A stretch of DNA of 64,000 nt from Methylotenera sp. (GTDB taxonomy: Bacteria; Pseudomonadota; Gammaproteobacteria; Burkholderiales; Methylophilaceae): the NCBI GenBank assembly GCA_017880905.1, contig JADGRO010000032.1, positions 1 through 64,000 of the forward strand. Reading direction: 5' to 3'. This document shows positions 39,974-48,811 of this stretch, one piece after another. Under the pieces are notes generated by a model, which was not told the DNA's origin, searched no databases, and saw nothing but the letters and a program-made list of their open reading frames with translations. Made by a program: the position numbers and the translations under genes. Position 1 is the stretch's first letter. Each line of letters starts with the position of its first letter.

Positions 39974-40116
39974 GTTTCTGTCCTTTTGCGTAACCCGATA
40001 TAATAATGCATGGTGATGATTACATACAATGACCAGACGAAAAAAAGCCCGATAATTTCCGTTATTTTTTTGCCAGAAACGACCTGATTTTTTCACAAAA
40101 CAAGAATGTTTAAAAT

Positions 40117-40800
40117 ATGCAAAGCCAAAATATTAAGTGGCGACACTTTAAAAGCATTGAGGCGTTAAGACGCGCGGCCTGCACTGCTATTGTACGTAGC
40201 GCAAACGAAGCGATTGTCAAGCGCGGCAAGTTTTCTATCGTGTTGGCGGGCGGCAACACGCCACGAGCGGTGTATCGCTTATTACGCGACGTAGAAATGG
40301 ATTGGAGCAAGTGGCATATTTACCATGGTGATGAGCGCTGCCTACCACGCAAACACGAAGATCGTAACAGCTTGATGGTAGAGCAGGTTTGGCTGCAATT
40401 TGTAGCTATTCCCGCAAATCAGATACATGATATTCCAGCAGAGTTAGGTCCTGTGCAAGGCGCAAAAGCTTATGCAGAGACACTAACAGATGTGCCTACT
40501 TTCGATATGGTGTTATTAGGCTTAGGTGAGGATGGCCACACAGCCAGCATATTTCCTGGGCATGCAGTTGATAATAGTGCAGATGCAGTGCCAGTGTTTA
40601 ATTCGCCAAAGCCGCCGCCAGAGCGCATTAGTCTTAGTCAAAACCGATTAAACAATACACGAGCAGTAATTTTCTTGGTCACAGGTGCAGCTAAACAACA
40701 AGCTGTAGATCAATGGCGGAGCGGGGTAGCGATACCTGCGACTTTAATTTCGCCTAAAAATGGTGTGGATGTATATTGCTATGAGGTGGAGCTGAACTAA
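40117..40800 (+). CDS. pgl: 6-phosphogluconolactonase
   Basis: Pgl hydrolyses 6-phosphogluconolactone made by Zwf. The 227-residue protein is of the DevB/Pgl sugar-isomerase fold: FSIVLAGGNTPRAVYRLL, IYHGDERCLPRKHEDRNS and DMVLLGLGEDGHTASIFPGH, with the active-site histidine and aspartate in the last, then ISLSQNRLNNTRAVIFLVTG. It is complete. It is divergent from the dienelactone hydrolase with 143 bp between, and faces the convergent transporter gene at its 3' end. Confidence 0.93.
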   Translation: MQSQNIKWRHFKSIEALRRAACTAIVRSANEAIVKRGKFSIVLAGGNTPRAVYRLLRDVEMDWSKWHIYHGDERCLPRKHEDRNSLMVEQVWLQFVAIPANQIHDIPAELGPVQGAKAYAETLTDVPTFDMVLLGLGEDGHTASIFPGHAVDNSADAVPVFNSPKPPPERISLSQNRLNNTRAVIFLVTGAAKQQAVDQWRSGVAIPATLISPKNGVDVYCYEVELN

Positions 40801-40821
40801 TTTGGCGATGCTGCAATAAGT

Positions 40822-42111
40822 CTATTTACTTAGTGTCCACAGCATGGTGATTACTGCAAATGCCATAACTCCCGTGCTTATCCAGCCTAGCAATTTTAGT
40901 TTGAATGTAATAACGAATTTCCCCATAATTTCTGGACGAACAGCCATTAGCATCATTAACGCCATAATTGGAACAGAAATTACGCCATTAATGACAGCGC
41001 TCCAGTAAAGCGCTTTGATTGGATTTATGGGAGTGAAACAAAGCACCACACCCATTAAAGTAGATATTGCAATGATGCTATAAAATCTTTTCGCTGCCAT
41101 GGGTTCCAGCTCCAAGCCCTTTTTCCAATTGAATGCGCCGGCCATTGCGTAGGCAGCGGAGCCTGCCAGTACTGGAATTGCAAGTAATCCTGTGCCTATA
41201 ATTCCTGCACTAAACAGTAAAAAAGCAAATTCACCCGCAATAGGTCGTAGCGCAGCGGCTGCCTGTGCGGATGTTTGAATATCAGTTATGCCATTCAGGT
41301 TTAATGTCAGCGCTGTAGTTAAAATAATAAAAAATGCTACTAGGTTGGAAAAACCCATGCCAACAAAATTATCGATTTTTATTCTCTTAAAATTAGCTAT
41401 AGCCTGTTCTGGAGCGTCTCTAAGAGGCTTTGCATGCGGGTCTAGTTGCAACTCTTCGACTTCTTGTGAAGCTTGCCAGAAGAACAAGTAAGGACTGATC
41501 GTGGTGCCGAATACGGCAACAACCGTGGTGATATATTCTGATTTCCAAGATAAATGCGGTAGGAATGTTCCTTTTAGTACCAGTAGCCAAGGTGTATGCA
41601 CAGCGAATATAGTAGCAACGTAAGCTAGTAGGGTAAGTGTAAGCCATTTTAGTAAGCGTACATAGCGGCTATATGGTATAAATATTTGCAGTAACAGCGA
41701 TAAAACGCCAAAGCCAGTCGCATAAAGATGTGTATGTCCACCGACTAATAATTTCGACGCAGCCCCCATCGCTGCAATATCAGCTGCGATATTAATTGTA
41801 TTAGCGATTAACAATAGCCCGACAATGCCGTATAAAAGCCACGCAGGGTAGTTTAAGCGGATGTTAGCAGAAAGTCCTTGACCACTAACTCGACCTATTC
41901 TAGCACTTACAATTTGAATTCCCACCATTAGTGGGTAAGTGAATAACACCGTCCATAACATGTTGAAGCCAAATTGTGCACCAGCTTGAGAATAGGTGGC
42001 TATGCCGCTTGGGTCGTCATCTGCTGCGCCGGTAATTAAACCAGGGCCCAGTTTTTTTAACCAAGGGTCTTCGGTGGCTGTTTCTATTTTTTTTGCATCT
42101 ATGGATATCAT
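40822..42111 (-). CDS. NRAMP-like metal ion transporter with atypical metal-site motifs
   Basis: The 429-residue protein has about eleven membrane helices and the NRAMP fold. The TM1 signature reads DPSG (33-36) where classical MntH/Nramp has DPGN. The TM6 segment, TTISPYLFFWQASQE near 200, lacks the usual Met-Pro-His. Asp33 is kept. This places it outside the canonical Mn/Fe set, in a group of proteobacterial NRAMP relatives whose ion is uncertain (Mn, Mg or Al have been seen in divergent clades). It stands alone on the minus strand, 59 bp before a TfoX-domain gene. No Mn riboswitch or MntR-like site was identified. Confidence 0.8.
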   Translation of the reverse strand: MISIDAKKIETATEDPWLKKLGPGLITGAADDDPSGIATYSQAGAQFGFNMLWTVLFTYPLMVGIQIVSARIGRVSGQGLSANIRLNYPAWLLYGIVGLLLIANTINIAADIAAMGAASKLLVGGHTHLYATGFGVLSLLLQIFIPYSRYVRLLKWLTLTLLAYVATIFAVHTPWLLVLKGTFLPHLSWKSEYITTVVAVFGTTISPYLFFWQASQEVEELQLDPHAKPLRDAPEQAIANFKRIKIDNFVGMGFSNLVAFFIILTTALTLNLNGITDIQTSAQAAAALRPIAGEFAFLLFSAGIIGTGLLAIPVLAGSAAYAMAGAFNWKKGLELEPMAAKRFYSIIAISTLMGVVLCFTPINPIKALYWSAVINGVISVPIMALMMLMAVRPEIMGKFVITFKLKLLGWISTGVMAFAVITMLWTLSK

Positions 42112-42170
42112 TTTTATCTTAGTCGAATTATTAAAAAAGTATCCCTTAGGATAACAGCACTACATTATTA

Positions 42171-42497
42171 TCAATATTTAACCTTTTTAGGTTTAGGCAT
42201 CGGGAGTTCGTCAGCAGTTATTTTAATTAGTTCAGTCAACCATTCATTATTATCCAAGCCTTCTTCAATTAAAAAAGAAGGTTTTGCGCCAATGTATGCA
42301 GGCGCTTCAACAACTTTGCCTATGAACGCCTTGCCCGCAACAGTTGGCTTAACAAATAGTTGATTATCACAAATTAGCGCGACTACTTTTCCATTGCAAT
42401 AAATGGCATATTCGCCAAACATTTTTTTCGATTCAATAATGCCTGCGTCAACGATTTGACCAACTACAAATTCAACAAAACTCGCATCAGAAGCCAT
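42171..42497 (-). CDS. TfoX N-terminal domain protein
   Basis: The 108-residue protein contains FVEFVVGQIVDAGIIESKKMFGEYAIYCNGKVVALICDNQLFVK, the conserved core of the TfoX/Sxy N-terminal domain, without the C-terminal domain of full-length Sxy. Single-domain members are common; their link to competence is not established. It starts 1 bp after the apbC stop, so the two are probably co-transcribed. The C-terminal KPKKVKY is basic. Confidence 0.85.
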   Translation of the reverse strand: MASDASFVEFVVGQIVDAGIIESKKMFGEYAIYCNGKVVALICDNQLFVKPTVAGKAFIGKVVEAPAYIGAKPSFLIEEGLDNNEWLTELIKITADELPMPKPKKVKY

Positions 42498-42498
42498 T

Positions 42499-43587
42499 TT
42501 AGGTATTCTGAATCACGATATTCGGAAATTTACTGCTGTGATCTAGTCCGGCATTGGCGATTTTAATCGCAGCTTTACGCGCTATCTCTTTGTATATGCT
42601 TGCTATTTTTGAATCAGGCGCTGCAATCACAGTCGGTTTCCCGCCATCGGTTTGCTCGCGAATGCTAATATCTAGCGGCAGCGAGCCGAGTAAATCAACG
42701 TTGTAATCTTTGCTCATTAACGCGCCACCGCCCACACCAAATATATGTTCTTCATGCCCGCACTTAGAGCAAATATACGTGCTCATGTTCTCGACAATGC
42801 CTAAAATGGGAATGCCGACTTTCTCGAACATCTTTAAGCCCTTGCGCGCATCCAGCAGGGCAATATCTTGCGGCGTGGTGACAATAATCGCACCGGTCAC
42901 GGGAATTTTTTGTGCCAGTGTAAGTTGAATATCGCCTGTGCCAGGTGGTAAATCAATTACAAGATAATCTAAGTCTTGCCAACGTGTTTCGCGCAACAAC
43001 TGCTCCAGAGCACCCGTCACCATTGGGCCGCGCCATACCATGGGTGTATCGGTATCTACCAAAAAACCAATCGACATGGCTTGTATCCCGTGCGCCAGCA
43101 TTGGCTCCATACTTTTGCCATCGGAGCTTTCCGGGCGGCCACTGATACCTAACATTTGTGGCTGACTGGGGCCGTAAATGTCTGCATCCAACAAGCCTAC
43201 CGTAGCACCTTCTGCTGCCAGCGCCAAGGCTAAATTTACAGAAGTGGTTGATTTACCCACGCCACCTTTCCCGGAAGCGACGGCAATGATATTTTTCACA
43301 TTCGGTAGCAGCGTAACACCTTGCTGCGCTTTGTGTGCAACGATGCGACTGCCGATATTCACCGTGACTCTACCAATGCCTGCGAGCTTTTTTAAGTGAT
43401 TTTCAACCAGTGTTTTTACACTGTCCATTACACTATTAGCAGGGTAACCTAGCACAATATCTAAGCTCACATCGCTGCCGTTAATTTGGATGTTTTTAGC
43501 CGATTTGCTCGCAATAAAATCACGGCCAGTGTTTGGGTCAAGCAGTTCTTTCAGCGCGTTTTGGATGTTTAATTCACTTATTGCCAT
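42499..43587 (-). CDS. apbC: Iron-sulfur cluster carrier protein ApbC/Mrp
   Basis: ApbC is a dimeric P-loop ATPase that carries and transfers [4Fe-4S] clusters. The 362-residue protein has an N-terminal MIP18/DUF59 domain (about 1-85), the deviant Walker A GKGGVGKST at 106-114, LLDADIYGPSQP, and the cluster-binding CSKC (Cys273, Cys276). It is divergent from metG, a conserved arrangement in Proteobacteria. The TfoX-domain gene follows with a 1 bp gap. Confidence 0.95.
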   Translation of the reverse strand: MAISELNIQNALKELLDPNTGRDFIASKSAKNIQINGSDVSLDIVLGYPANSVMDSVKTLVENHLKKLAGIGRVTVNIGSRIVAHKAQQGVTLLPNVKNIIAVASGKGGVGKSTTSVNLALALAAEGATVGLLDADIYGPSQPQMLGISGRPESSDGKSMEPMLAHGIQAMSIGFLVDTDTPMVWRGPMVTGALEQLLRETRWQDLDYLVIDLPPGTGDIQLTLAQKIPVTGAIIVTTPQDIALLDARKGLKMFEKVGIPILGIVENMSTYICSKCGHEEHIFGVGGGALMSKDYNVDLLGSLPLDISIREQTDGGKPTVIAAPDSKIASIYKEIARKAAIKIANAGLDHSSKFPNIVIQNT

Positions 43588-43684
43588 GATTTATTTTCAA
43601 GTTATGCTATAAAAAGCCATTTTAACTGATGTGTAAGCTAGCGTCTTTGTTAAAATAGCTTATTCAAAATAAATAAAGTTAGTC

Positions 43685-45760
43685 ATGTCACGCAAAATTC
43701 TTGTTACTTCTGCCTTACCTTACGCCAACGGTAGCATACACCTTGGCCATTTGGTGGAATATATCCAAACCGATATTTGGGTGCGCTTTCAAAAAATGCA
43801 GAAAGATACCATCGTGTATTATGTGTGTGCGGATGATACGCACGGCACGCCTATTATGCTGCGTGCAGAAAAAGAGGGCATTACGCCAGAAGCCTTGATT
43901 GATGCGGTGCATAAAGAACATGCTTCGGATTTTAAAGATTTTTTGGTGGAGTTTGATAATTACTATTCTACAAACTCTGAGGAAAACCGCGCTTTATCTT
44001 GCGAGATTTATCAAAAATTAAAAGTCAATGGAAAAATTGCCACTAAGACTATTGAGCAGTTTTACGACCCTGTTAAAAACATGTTTCTGCCGGATCGCTT
44101 TATTAAAGGCGAATGCCCAAAATGCCATGCCAAAGACCAATACGGTGATGCATGCGAAGTGTGTGGCGCAACTTATAACCCTACCGAGCTGATAAACGCT
44201 TACTCTGCAGTTTCTGGCGCAGCGCCAGTACGCAAAGAAACTGAACATTTCTTCTTTGAGCTTGGCAAGTGTGAGAAATTCTTGAAAGATTGGACTACAG
44301 GTAACCTAACTGATATTCCTCCCTTGCAGCCAGAGGCGGCAAACAAGATGCAGGAATGGTTTGCATCTGGTCTGAACGATTGGGATATTTCACGCGATGC
44401 GCCTTACTTTGGCTTCGAAATCCCCGATGCGCCCGGCAAATATTTTTATGTGTGGCTAGATGCGCCGATTGGCTACATGGCCAGTTTTAAAAAGCTTTGT
44501 GAGATGCAAGGACTAGATTTTGACGAGTATTGGGCGAAAGATAGCAAAGCCGAGCTTTATCACTTTATTGGTAAAGATATCCTCTATTTCCACGCCTTGT
44601 TCTGGCCTGCAACCCTTGAATACAGTGGTTACCGTACACCTACACAAATTTTCGCTCATGGTTTTTTAACCGTGAATGGTGAAAAAATGAGCAAATCGCG
44701 CGGCACGTTTATCACTGCGCGCAGCTATTTAGACCACATTAAAAACCCCGAATATTTGCGTTATTACTACGCCGCCAAACTCAATGGCAGCATGGAAGAC
44801 ATTGATTTAAATTTAGAAGACTTTGTCGCACGTGTGAATAGCGATTTGGTGGGGAAGTACATCAATATTGCAAGTCGCACGGCGGGGTTTATCACGAAAC
44901 AGTTTGGCGGAGAACTTCGATGGGACAGCATGAAGCCTTTGATTGACGGTGCTTTAGCCCAAGGTTTATTAATAGAAGAGTCTTATAGAGACCGTAATTA
45001 TTCCAAAGCTCTCCGTGATATTATGGAAATTGCTGACCGAATAAATGGTGAGATTGCAGCTAAGGAACCATGGAATTTAGCTAAAGATGAAAATAAGAAA
45101 GCAGCCCTGCATGATATTTGTTCAGCTGCAATGCACGGTTTTTACGTGGTTTCTATCTTGTTACAACCTGTTTTACCTGCGCTAGTATGCAGGGTAGCTC
45201 GCGATTTATTTGGCATGAAAAGAGATTTCCAGTGGGATGATTTAGGTGTATTACCTACATCCATCAATGCGTATCAGCACTTAATTACTCGTATCGACAC
45301 TAAACAGATTGAAGCCATGACAGAAGCCAATAAAGAAAACTTGCAAGCTACTGCGACACCGCAACAGCATTCTGAGCAGCGTCACGCAGTGCATCAGCAG
45401 AACGAAGTGCATGCGGAAGCGACAGAAGCTGAGTACATCAGTATTGATGATTTTACCAAGGTGGATTTACGTATCGCTAAAATCATCAATGCCGAGCATG
45501 TAGAAGGCGCCGATAAGCTGCTCAAACTCACACTAGACATCGGCGAAGAGAAACCACGCCAAGTATTTGCAGGCATTAAATCAGCTTACGATCCTGAAAC
45601 CCTAAAAGGACGCTTAACGGTGATGGTAGCTAACTTAGTGCCCCGTAAAATGAAGTTTGGCATGAGTGAGGGCATGGTATTGGCTGCCAGTGATGAGCAG
45701 GGCGGGCCATTCATACTGAGTCCAGATAGCGGTGCACAGCCCGGCATGCGTGTAAAATAA
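43685..45760 (+). CDS. metG: Methionyl-tRNA synthetase
   Basis: MetG charges initiator and elongator tRNA-Met. The 691-residue protein has the HLGH form of the HIGH motif in [18 protein letters not shown], a zinc knuckle [18 protein letters not shown], the KMSKS loop in [11 protein letters not shown], an anticodon-binding helical domain and a C-terminal dimerisation/tRNA-binding domain from about 585 ([28 protein letters not shown]). Between the two lies a Gln/His/Glu-rich linker (about 555-580), possibly flexible. It is complete and ends 16 bp before the convergent porin gene. Confidence 0.97.
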   Translation: MSRKILVTSALPYANGSIHLGHLVEYIQTDIWVRFQKMQKDTIVYYVCADDTHGTPIMLRAEKEGITPEALIDAVHKEHASDFKDFLVEFDNYYSTNSEENRALSCEIYQKLKVNGKIATKTIEQFYDPVKNMFLPDRFIKGECPKCHAKDQYGDACEVCGATYNPTELINAYSAVSGAAPVRKETEHFFFELGKCEKFLKDWTTGNLTDIPPLQPEAANKMQEWFASGLNDWDISRDAPYFGFEIPDAPGKYFYVWLDAPIGYMASFKKLCEMQGLDFDEYWAKDSKAELYHFIGKDILYFHALFWPATLEYSGYRTPTQIFAHGFLTVNGEKMSKSRGTFITARSYLDHIKNPEYLRYYYAAKLNGSMEDIDLNLEDFVARVNSDLVGKYINIASRTAGFITKQFGGELRWDSMKPLIDGALAQGLLIEESYRDRNYSKALRDIMEIADRINGEIAAKEPWNLAKDENKKAALHDICSAAMHGFYVVSILLQPVLPALVCRVARDLFGMKRDFQWDDLGVLPTSINAYQHLITRIDTKQIEAMTEANKENLQATATPQQHSEQRHAVHQQNEVHAEATEAEYISIDDFTKVDLRIAKIINAEHVEGADKLLKLTLDIGEEKPRQVFAGIKSAYDPETLKGRLTVMVANLVPRKMKFGMSEGMVLAASDEQGGPFILSPDSGAQPGMRVK

Positions 45761-45776
45761 CTTTATTCAAAGCAAA

Positions 45777-47066
45777 TTAAAACTCAATTTCGAAGCGGGT
45801 ACCGATAATCCATGCATTGTTAATGCTGGGGTCTAGGCCAGGATTGATAATGGTTTGGATTGTAGGCTGAATAGCTAACCAAGGCTTGATTTGTGCATGA
45901 TAGGTGAATTCAACATCTGTTTCTCTGCTGTCGAAGTTGCCCGTGCTTCTAAACCCATTACCAGCATGGTTGACTGTAACCGCAATGCCCGTAATATCGT
46001 CATTGTGCCCAGGAATTAGGCCATGATAGCGTAATCCTAAGCTGCCAGACCAATCCAGTTGATTTACACTGTCGCTGGCCACGCCGAATCTAACAAAGCC
46101 AGCCAAACCTTGTGACTTGCTGCCACTTTCGTGGAATAAACTATGTTCGGTAAGCACATATGCACCTTGGCTTTTGCTATGGCCACCTAAGCCATCAATA
46201 TCATCAAATCTGGATGAATAGCGCCAAAACCCAAGCGCGGTTTTATTAAAACTTTCGATATCAACACTGGTTTCATTTACTGCGGCTGCAGGCTCTTCGG
46301 CAGCTTGCGGTTTGTAGCCAAACTCAACAATTGACAAAGTACCATTGCCATTGCCCAGCTTAATGTGCGTGCCGCGCGGGTGGTTGGGGTCACCTGGCAC
46401 GCCGTCTGTCAGCGCGGCCTGCACGTAAAAATTCTTATTAGGTGATAATACTTTTACACGCAATGCCAAAGCGCCCAAAGGAAAGATTGGTGGACCATTT
46501 TTGCCAGTAAGCGCTAATTCATTGGACATGCCGTAAGGTGGTTGAATAAATATACCAGAAGTTTCGGTGACGTAAAATTCTGAATCAATTGGATATAAAC
46601 CAAATAACACGGAAAGTTTGTCAGCAAAAAAGTTTTTTTGTAGCCATACGTCATAAAATTGCGCGGTATTAGTTGCCACTTCGATATTATCTACGCCCGC
46701 AACGCTGCCAATGTAGTGCGTGTTAAATTTGCTGCCCAAATCACTTTGGTAGAGTACAAAGGCTTCGGTGGAATCCCAGCCAAATAGTTTTTCAAGATCA
46801 AAATCTGCACGTATCTCGCTATGGCCTTCCCATTTAGAGCCGCACTTTAAGCCGCCAGAAACATTATCCAGCCAATCGCTTTTATGCGTTAAGCCAATAT
46901 CCACACCCGATTTGTAAAGGTTGCTGCGCAGGCCACCCCAATCACCAGTTAAGGTGTCATTTTTCCAGTCGGGCAATTTATCTTCCGCCACCACATGCCT
47001 ACAAAATAGGCTCATAGACAGCAATGACAACATTATTATTCTTAAATACGTCACAAACACTCTCAT
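45777..47066 (-). CDS. OprB-family carbohydrate-selective porin
   Basis: The 429-residue precursor has a signal peptide (IIMLSLLSMSLFCRHVVA) and an outer-membrane beta barrel with the OprB opening LTGDWGGLRSNLYKSGVDIGL, alternating segments such as ALRVKVLSPNKNFYVQAAL and a C-terminal IGTRFEIEF ending in Phe, as barrel proteins do. OprB porins admit glucose and other sugars; in an obligate or near-obligate methylotroph the true cargo is unclear. No sugar transport genes are adjacent. The upstream spacer is AT-rich. Confidence 0.85.
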   Translation of the reverse strand: MRVFVTYLRIIMLSLLSMSLFCRHVVAEDKLPDWKNDTLTGDWGGLRSNLYKSGVDIGLTHKSDWLDNVSGGLKCGSKWEGHSEIRADFDLEKLFGWDSTEAFVLYQSDLGSKFNTHYIGSVAGVDNIEVATNTAQFYDVWLQKNFFADKLSVLFGLYPIDSEFYVTETSGIFIQPPYGMSNELALTGKNGPPIFPLGALALRVKVLSPNKNFYVQAALTDGVPGDPNHPRGTHIKLGNGNGTLSIVEFGYKPQAAEEPAAAVNETSVDIESFNKTALGFWRYSSRFDDIDGLGGHSKSQGAYVLTEHSLFHESGSKSQGLAGFVRFGVASDSVNQLDWSGSLGLRYHGLIPGHNDDITGIAVTVNHAGNGFRSTGNFDSRETDVEFTYHAQIKPWLAIQPTIQTIINPGLDPSINNAWIIGTRFEIEF

Positions 47067-47310
47067 AACTTACAAAATTAGTTTAACTGTATAGCAATAT
47101 TTCAGTAAAAGTATATTGCAAATTTGTATAACACAAACTTAAGCAGTGACTATCGATGATAAATAATTAATTGATTTTAAATAAAACTATAAAATTCAAC
47201 ATTGTTATTAGCTATTTTGAATGTTTGAATAAATAACTATATGATGAACGACATCATGATTGGTTGCTGGAATGGTCGCTAATGAACATATGGAATAGTT
47301 GCCAGAGAAT
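47067..47310. other. AT-rich spacer upstream of the porin gene
   Basis: This stretch separates the porin start from the terminator of the ComEA-like gene. I see no supported reading frame or RNA gene in it. It must hold the porin promoter; several AT-rich -10-like hexamers occur and none is clearly best. Confidence 0.3.
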
Positions 47311-47339
47311 AAAAAAAGCCCCGAATTTCGGGGCTTTTT
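47311..47339 (-). terminator. Intrinsic terminator of the ComEA-like gene
   Basis: AAAAAGCCCCGAAATTCGGGGCTTTTTTT reads on the minus strand in two arms: AAAGCCCCGAA and TTCGGGGCTTT. It lies 28 bp past the ComEA-like stop. The T-tract is on both sides, so it may be bidirectional, but no plus-strand gene ends here. Confidence 0.85.
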
Positions 47340-47366
47340 GTTTTGATGCCAGCAACTAAAACGAGA

Positions 47367-47972
47367 TTACTTTTTAGTGTCTTTTTTGTCAGTTGCTGCG
47401 GCCTTTTTGTCAGCTTTTTTCTTGTCTGCGGCGGCTTTTTTGGCATCGGCAGCAGCTTTTTTATCAGCTTTTTTCTTGTCTGCAGCGGCTTTTTTGTCAG
47501 CTTTAGCGGTGTCTTCAGCTTTCATCGATTTTGTATCAGCAGGCTTGGCTTCTTTTTCAACTTTAGCAGGCTTGTCTGCTTTCATCTCTTTGGCAGGTTT
47601 CGCTTCTTTAGCCATGTCAGCTTTAGAATCTTTAGCTGGTTTATCTGCTTTAGCAGGTGTTTCTTTTTTCATATCTTTAGAAGCTTTGTCAGTTGATTTA
47701 GCAGCAGGCACGCTCGTTGCGCCACTTATAGAAACGTCTTTACGTACATTTTGCATTGTCACAGGGCCAACGCCGCTTACTTTTTCAAGTTCGTCTACTG
47801 ATTTAAAACCACCATTTTTTTTGCGATAATCAATAATAGCTTGGGCTTTCACTGGGCCAATGCCATCAAGACTTTCAAGCTCAGCTTGCGTCGCCGTGTT
47901 AATGTTAACCGCTGCAAATGCACTAAAACTTAATACCATTGAAGCTAGCAACGCCAATAAAAATTTCTTCAT
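47367..47972 (-). CDS. ComEA-like helix-hairpin-helix protein with Lys/Ala-rich repeat tail
   Basis: The 201-residue precursor has a signal peptide (FLLALLASMVLSFSAFA), then a tandem helix-hairpin-helix domain (about 22-85): VNINTATQAELESLDGIGPVKAQAII and LEKVSGVGPVTMQNVRK, as in ComEA, which binds DNA in the periplasm during transformation. From about 90 to the end it is an AKPADK/KKAAADKK repeat, rich in Lys and Ala like histone H1-type proteins. The tail is unusual for short ComEA homologues, which normally stop after the HhH. I chose the ATG at 47972, with GGAG eight bases upstream. A terminator follows. Confidence 0.8.
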   Translation of the reverse strand: MKKFLLALLASMVLSFSAFAAVNINTATQAELESLDGIGPVKAQAIIDYRKKNGGFKSVDELEKVSGVGPVTMQNVRKDVSISGATSVPAAKSTDKASKDMKKETPAKADKPAKDSKADMAKEAKPAKEMKADKPAKVEKEAKPADTKSMKAEDTAKADKKAAADKKKADKKAAADAKKAAADKKKADKKAAATDKKDTKK

Positions 47973-48100
47973 TTTTTGATTCTCCATGTTTTAAAACTAA
48001 TGATTTAAAAGACTTCTTTAAAAATTATAAAAATACGACCGTAATCATAGCTTAAATATTCTATGTATTACAAACAAAACCGCATCTTGCCAGCTAAAGC

Positions 48101-48811
48101 TTACGTTAAACTTATATTGCTGCATTCAGCACAAATCGCTTCTAACGCCTTAATAGGGTTTGCCGCCTGCGTAATTGGCCTACCAATAACCAAATAGCTA
48201 GCGCCCATCTGTAGAGCTTGGCTTGGCGTAACAACGCGGGATTGATCGTCTTGGTTGACATTGAAAGGGCGTATACCGGGTGTCACAAGTAAAAAATCAT
48301 TTTTTAGGCGTTGTTTTAGTAATTGTGCCTCAAGTGCCGAGCACACAACGCCATGCAAACCCGCAAGTTGCGCGAGCTTAGCGAGTCTAAGTACTTGGTC
48401 ATCTACACTCGCTTCAATGCCGATTTCATGCAAACCCGTTTGATTCATGCTGGTAAGCACGGTGACTGCTACCAAATAAGGTTTATGGCTCGTTTTGCTT
48501 ACACCTTCAAGTGCCGCCTGCAGCATGGTGCTACCGCCAGATGCGTGAACGTTTAACATCCACACGCCTAAGTTGCTGGCGGCTTCACACGCCTTTGCCA
48601 CTGTATTGGGGATATCGTGAAATTTTAAATCGAGAAAAATTTTAAAATCTTTGGCAATTAACTTTTCGACTAATTGCGGGCCAGTGGCAGTAAATAACTC
48701 TTTGCCGACTTTAAGTTTGCAAAGTGAAGGTTCGAGTTGATCGACCAGTTTTAGTGCACTTGTGGCATCGGCATAGTCGAGTGCAACGATTACTTTACTA
48801 TTATTTTCCAT
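48101..48811 (-). CDS. pyrF: Orotidine 5'-phosphate decarboxylase
   Basis: PyrF decarboxylates OMP to UMP, the last step of de novo UMP synthesis. The 236-residue TIM barrel of group I has VIVALDYADATSALKLVDQL, the catalytic FLDLKFHDIPNTVAKA with the Asp-Lys-x-x-Asp array, VHASGGSTML, LVTPGIRP and YLVIGRPITQA. It is complete. Its start overlaps the lapB stop by 11 bp, giving translational coupling; lapB-pyrF is the usual proteobacterial pair. Confidence 0.96.
   Translation of the reverse strand: MENNSKVIVALDYADATSALKLVDQLEPSLCKLKVGKELFTATGPQLVEKLIAKDFKIFLDLKFHDIPNTVAKACEAASNLGVWMLNVHASGGSTMLQAALEGVSKTSHKPYLVAVTVLTSMNQTGLHEIGIEASVDDQVLRLAKLAQLAGLHGVVCSALEAQLLKQRLKNDFLLVTPGIRPFNVNQDDQSRVVTPSQALQMGASYLVIGRPITQAANPIKALEAICAECSNISLT

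Noticed and set aside
40030-40075. Terminator between the dienelactone hydrolase and pgl genes
   Set aside because: A- and T-runs flank a weak ATAA/TTAT pairing, but no stable GC stem forms.
39974-40096. N-terminal extension of the dienelactone hydrolase
   Set aside because: The 41 extra codons are not conserved, lack a ribosome binding site and cover a plausible promoter; ATG 39973 has AGGA at the right distance.
47377-47829. Long plus-strand open frame rich in Ser/Ala/Phe opposite the ComEA-like gene
   Set aside because: It is the antisense of the Lys/Ala repeat; low-complexity codons avoid stops on both strands. The minus-strand frame has a signal peptide, HhH domain, ribosome binding site and terminator.
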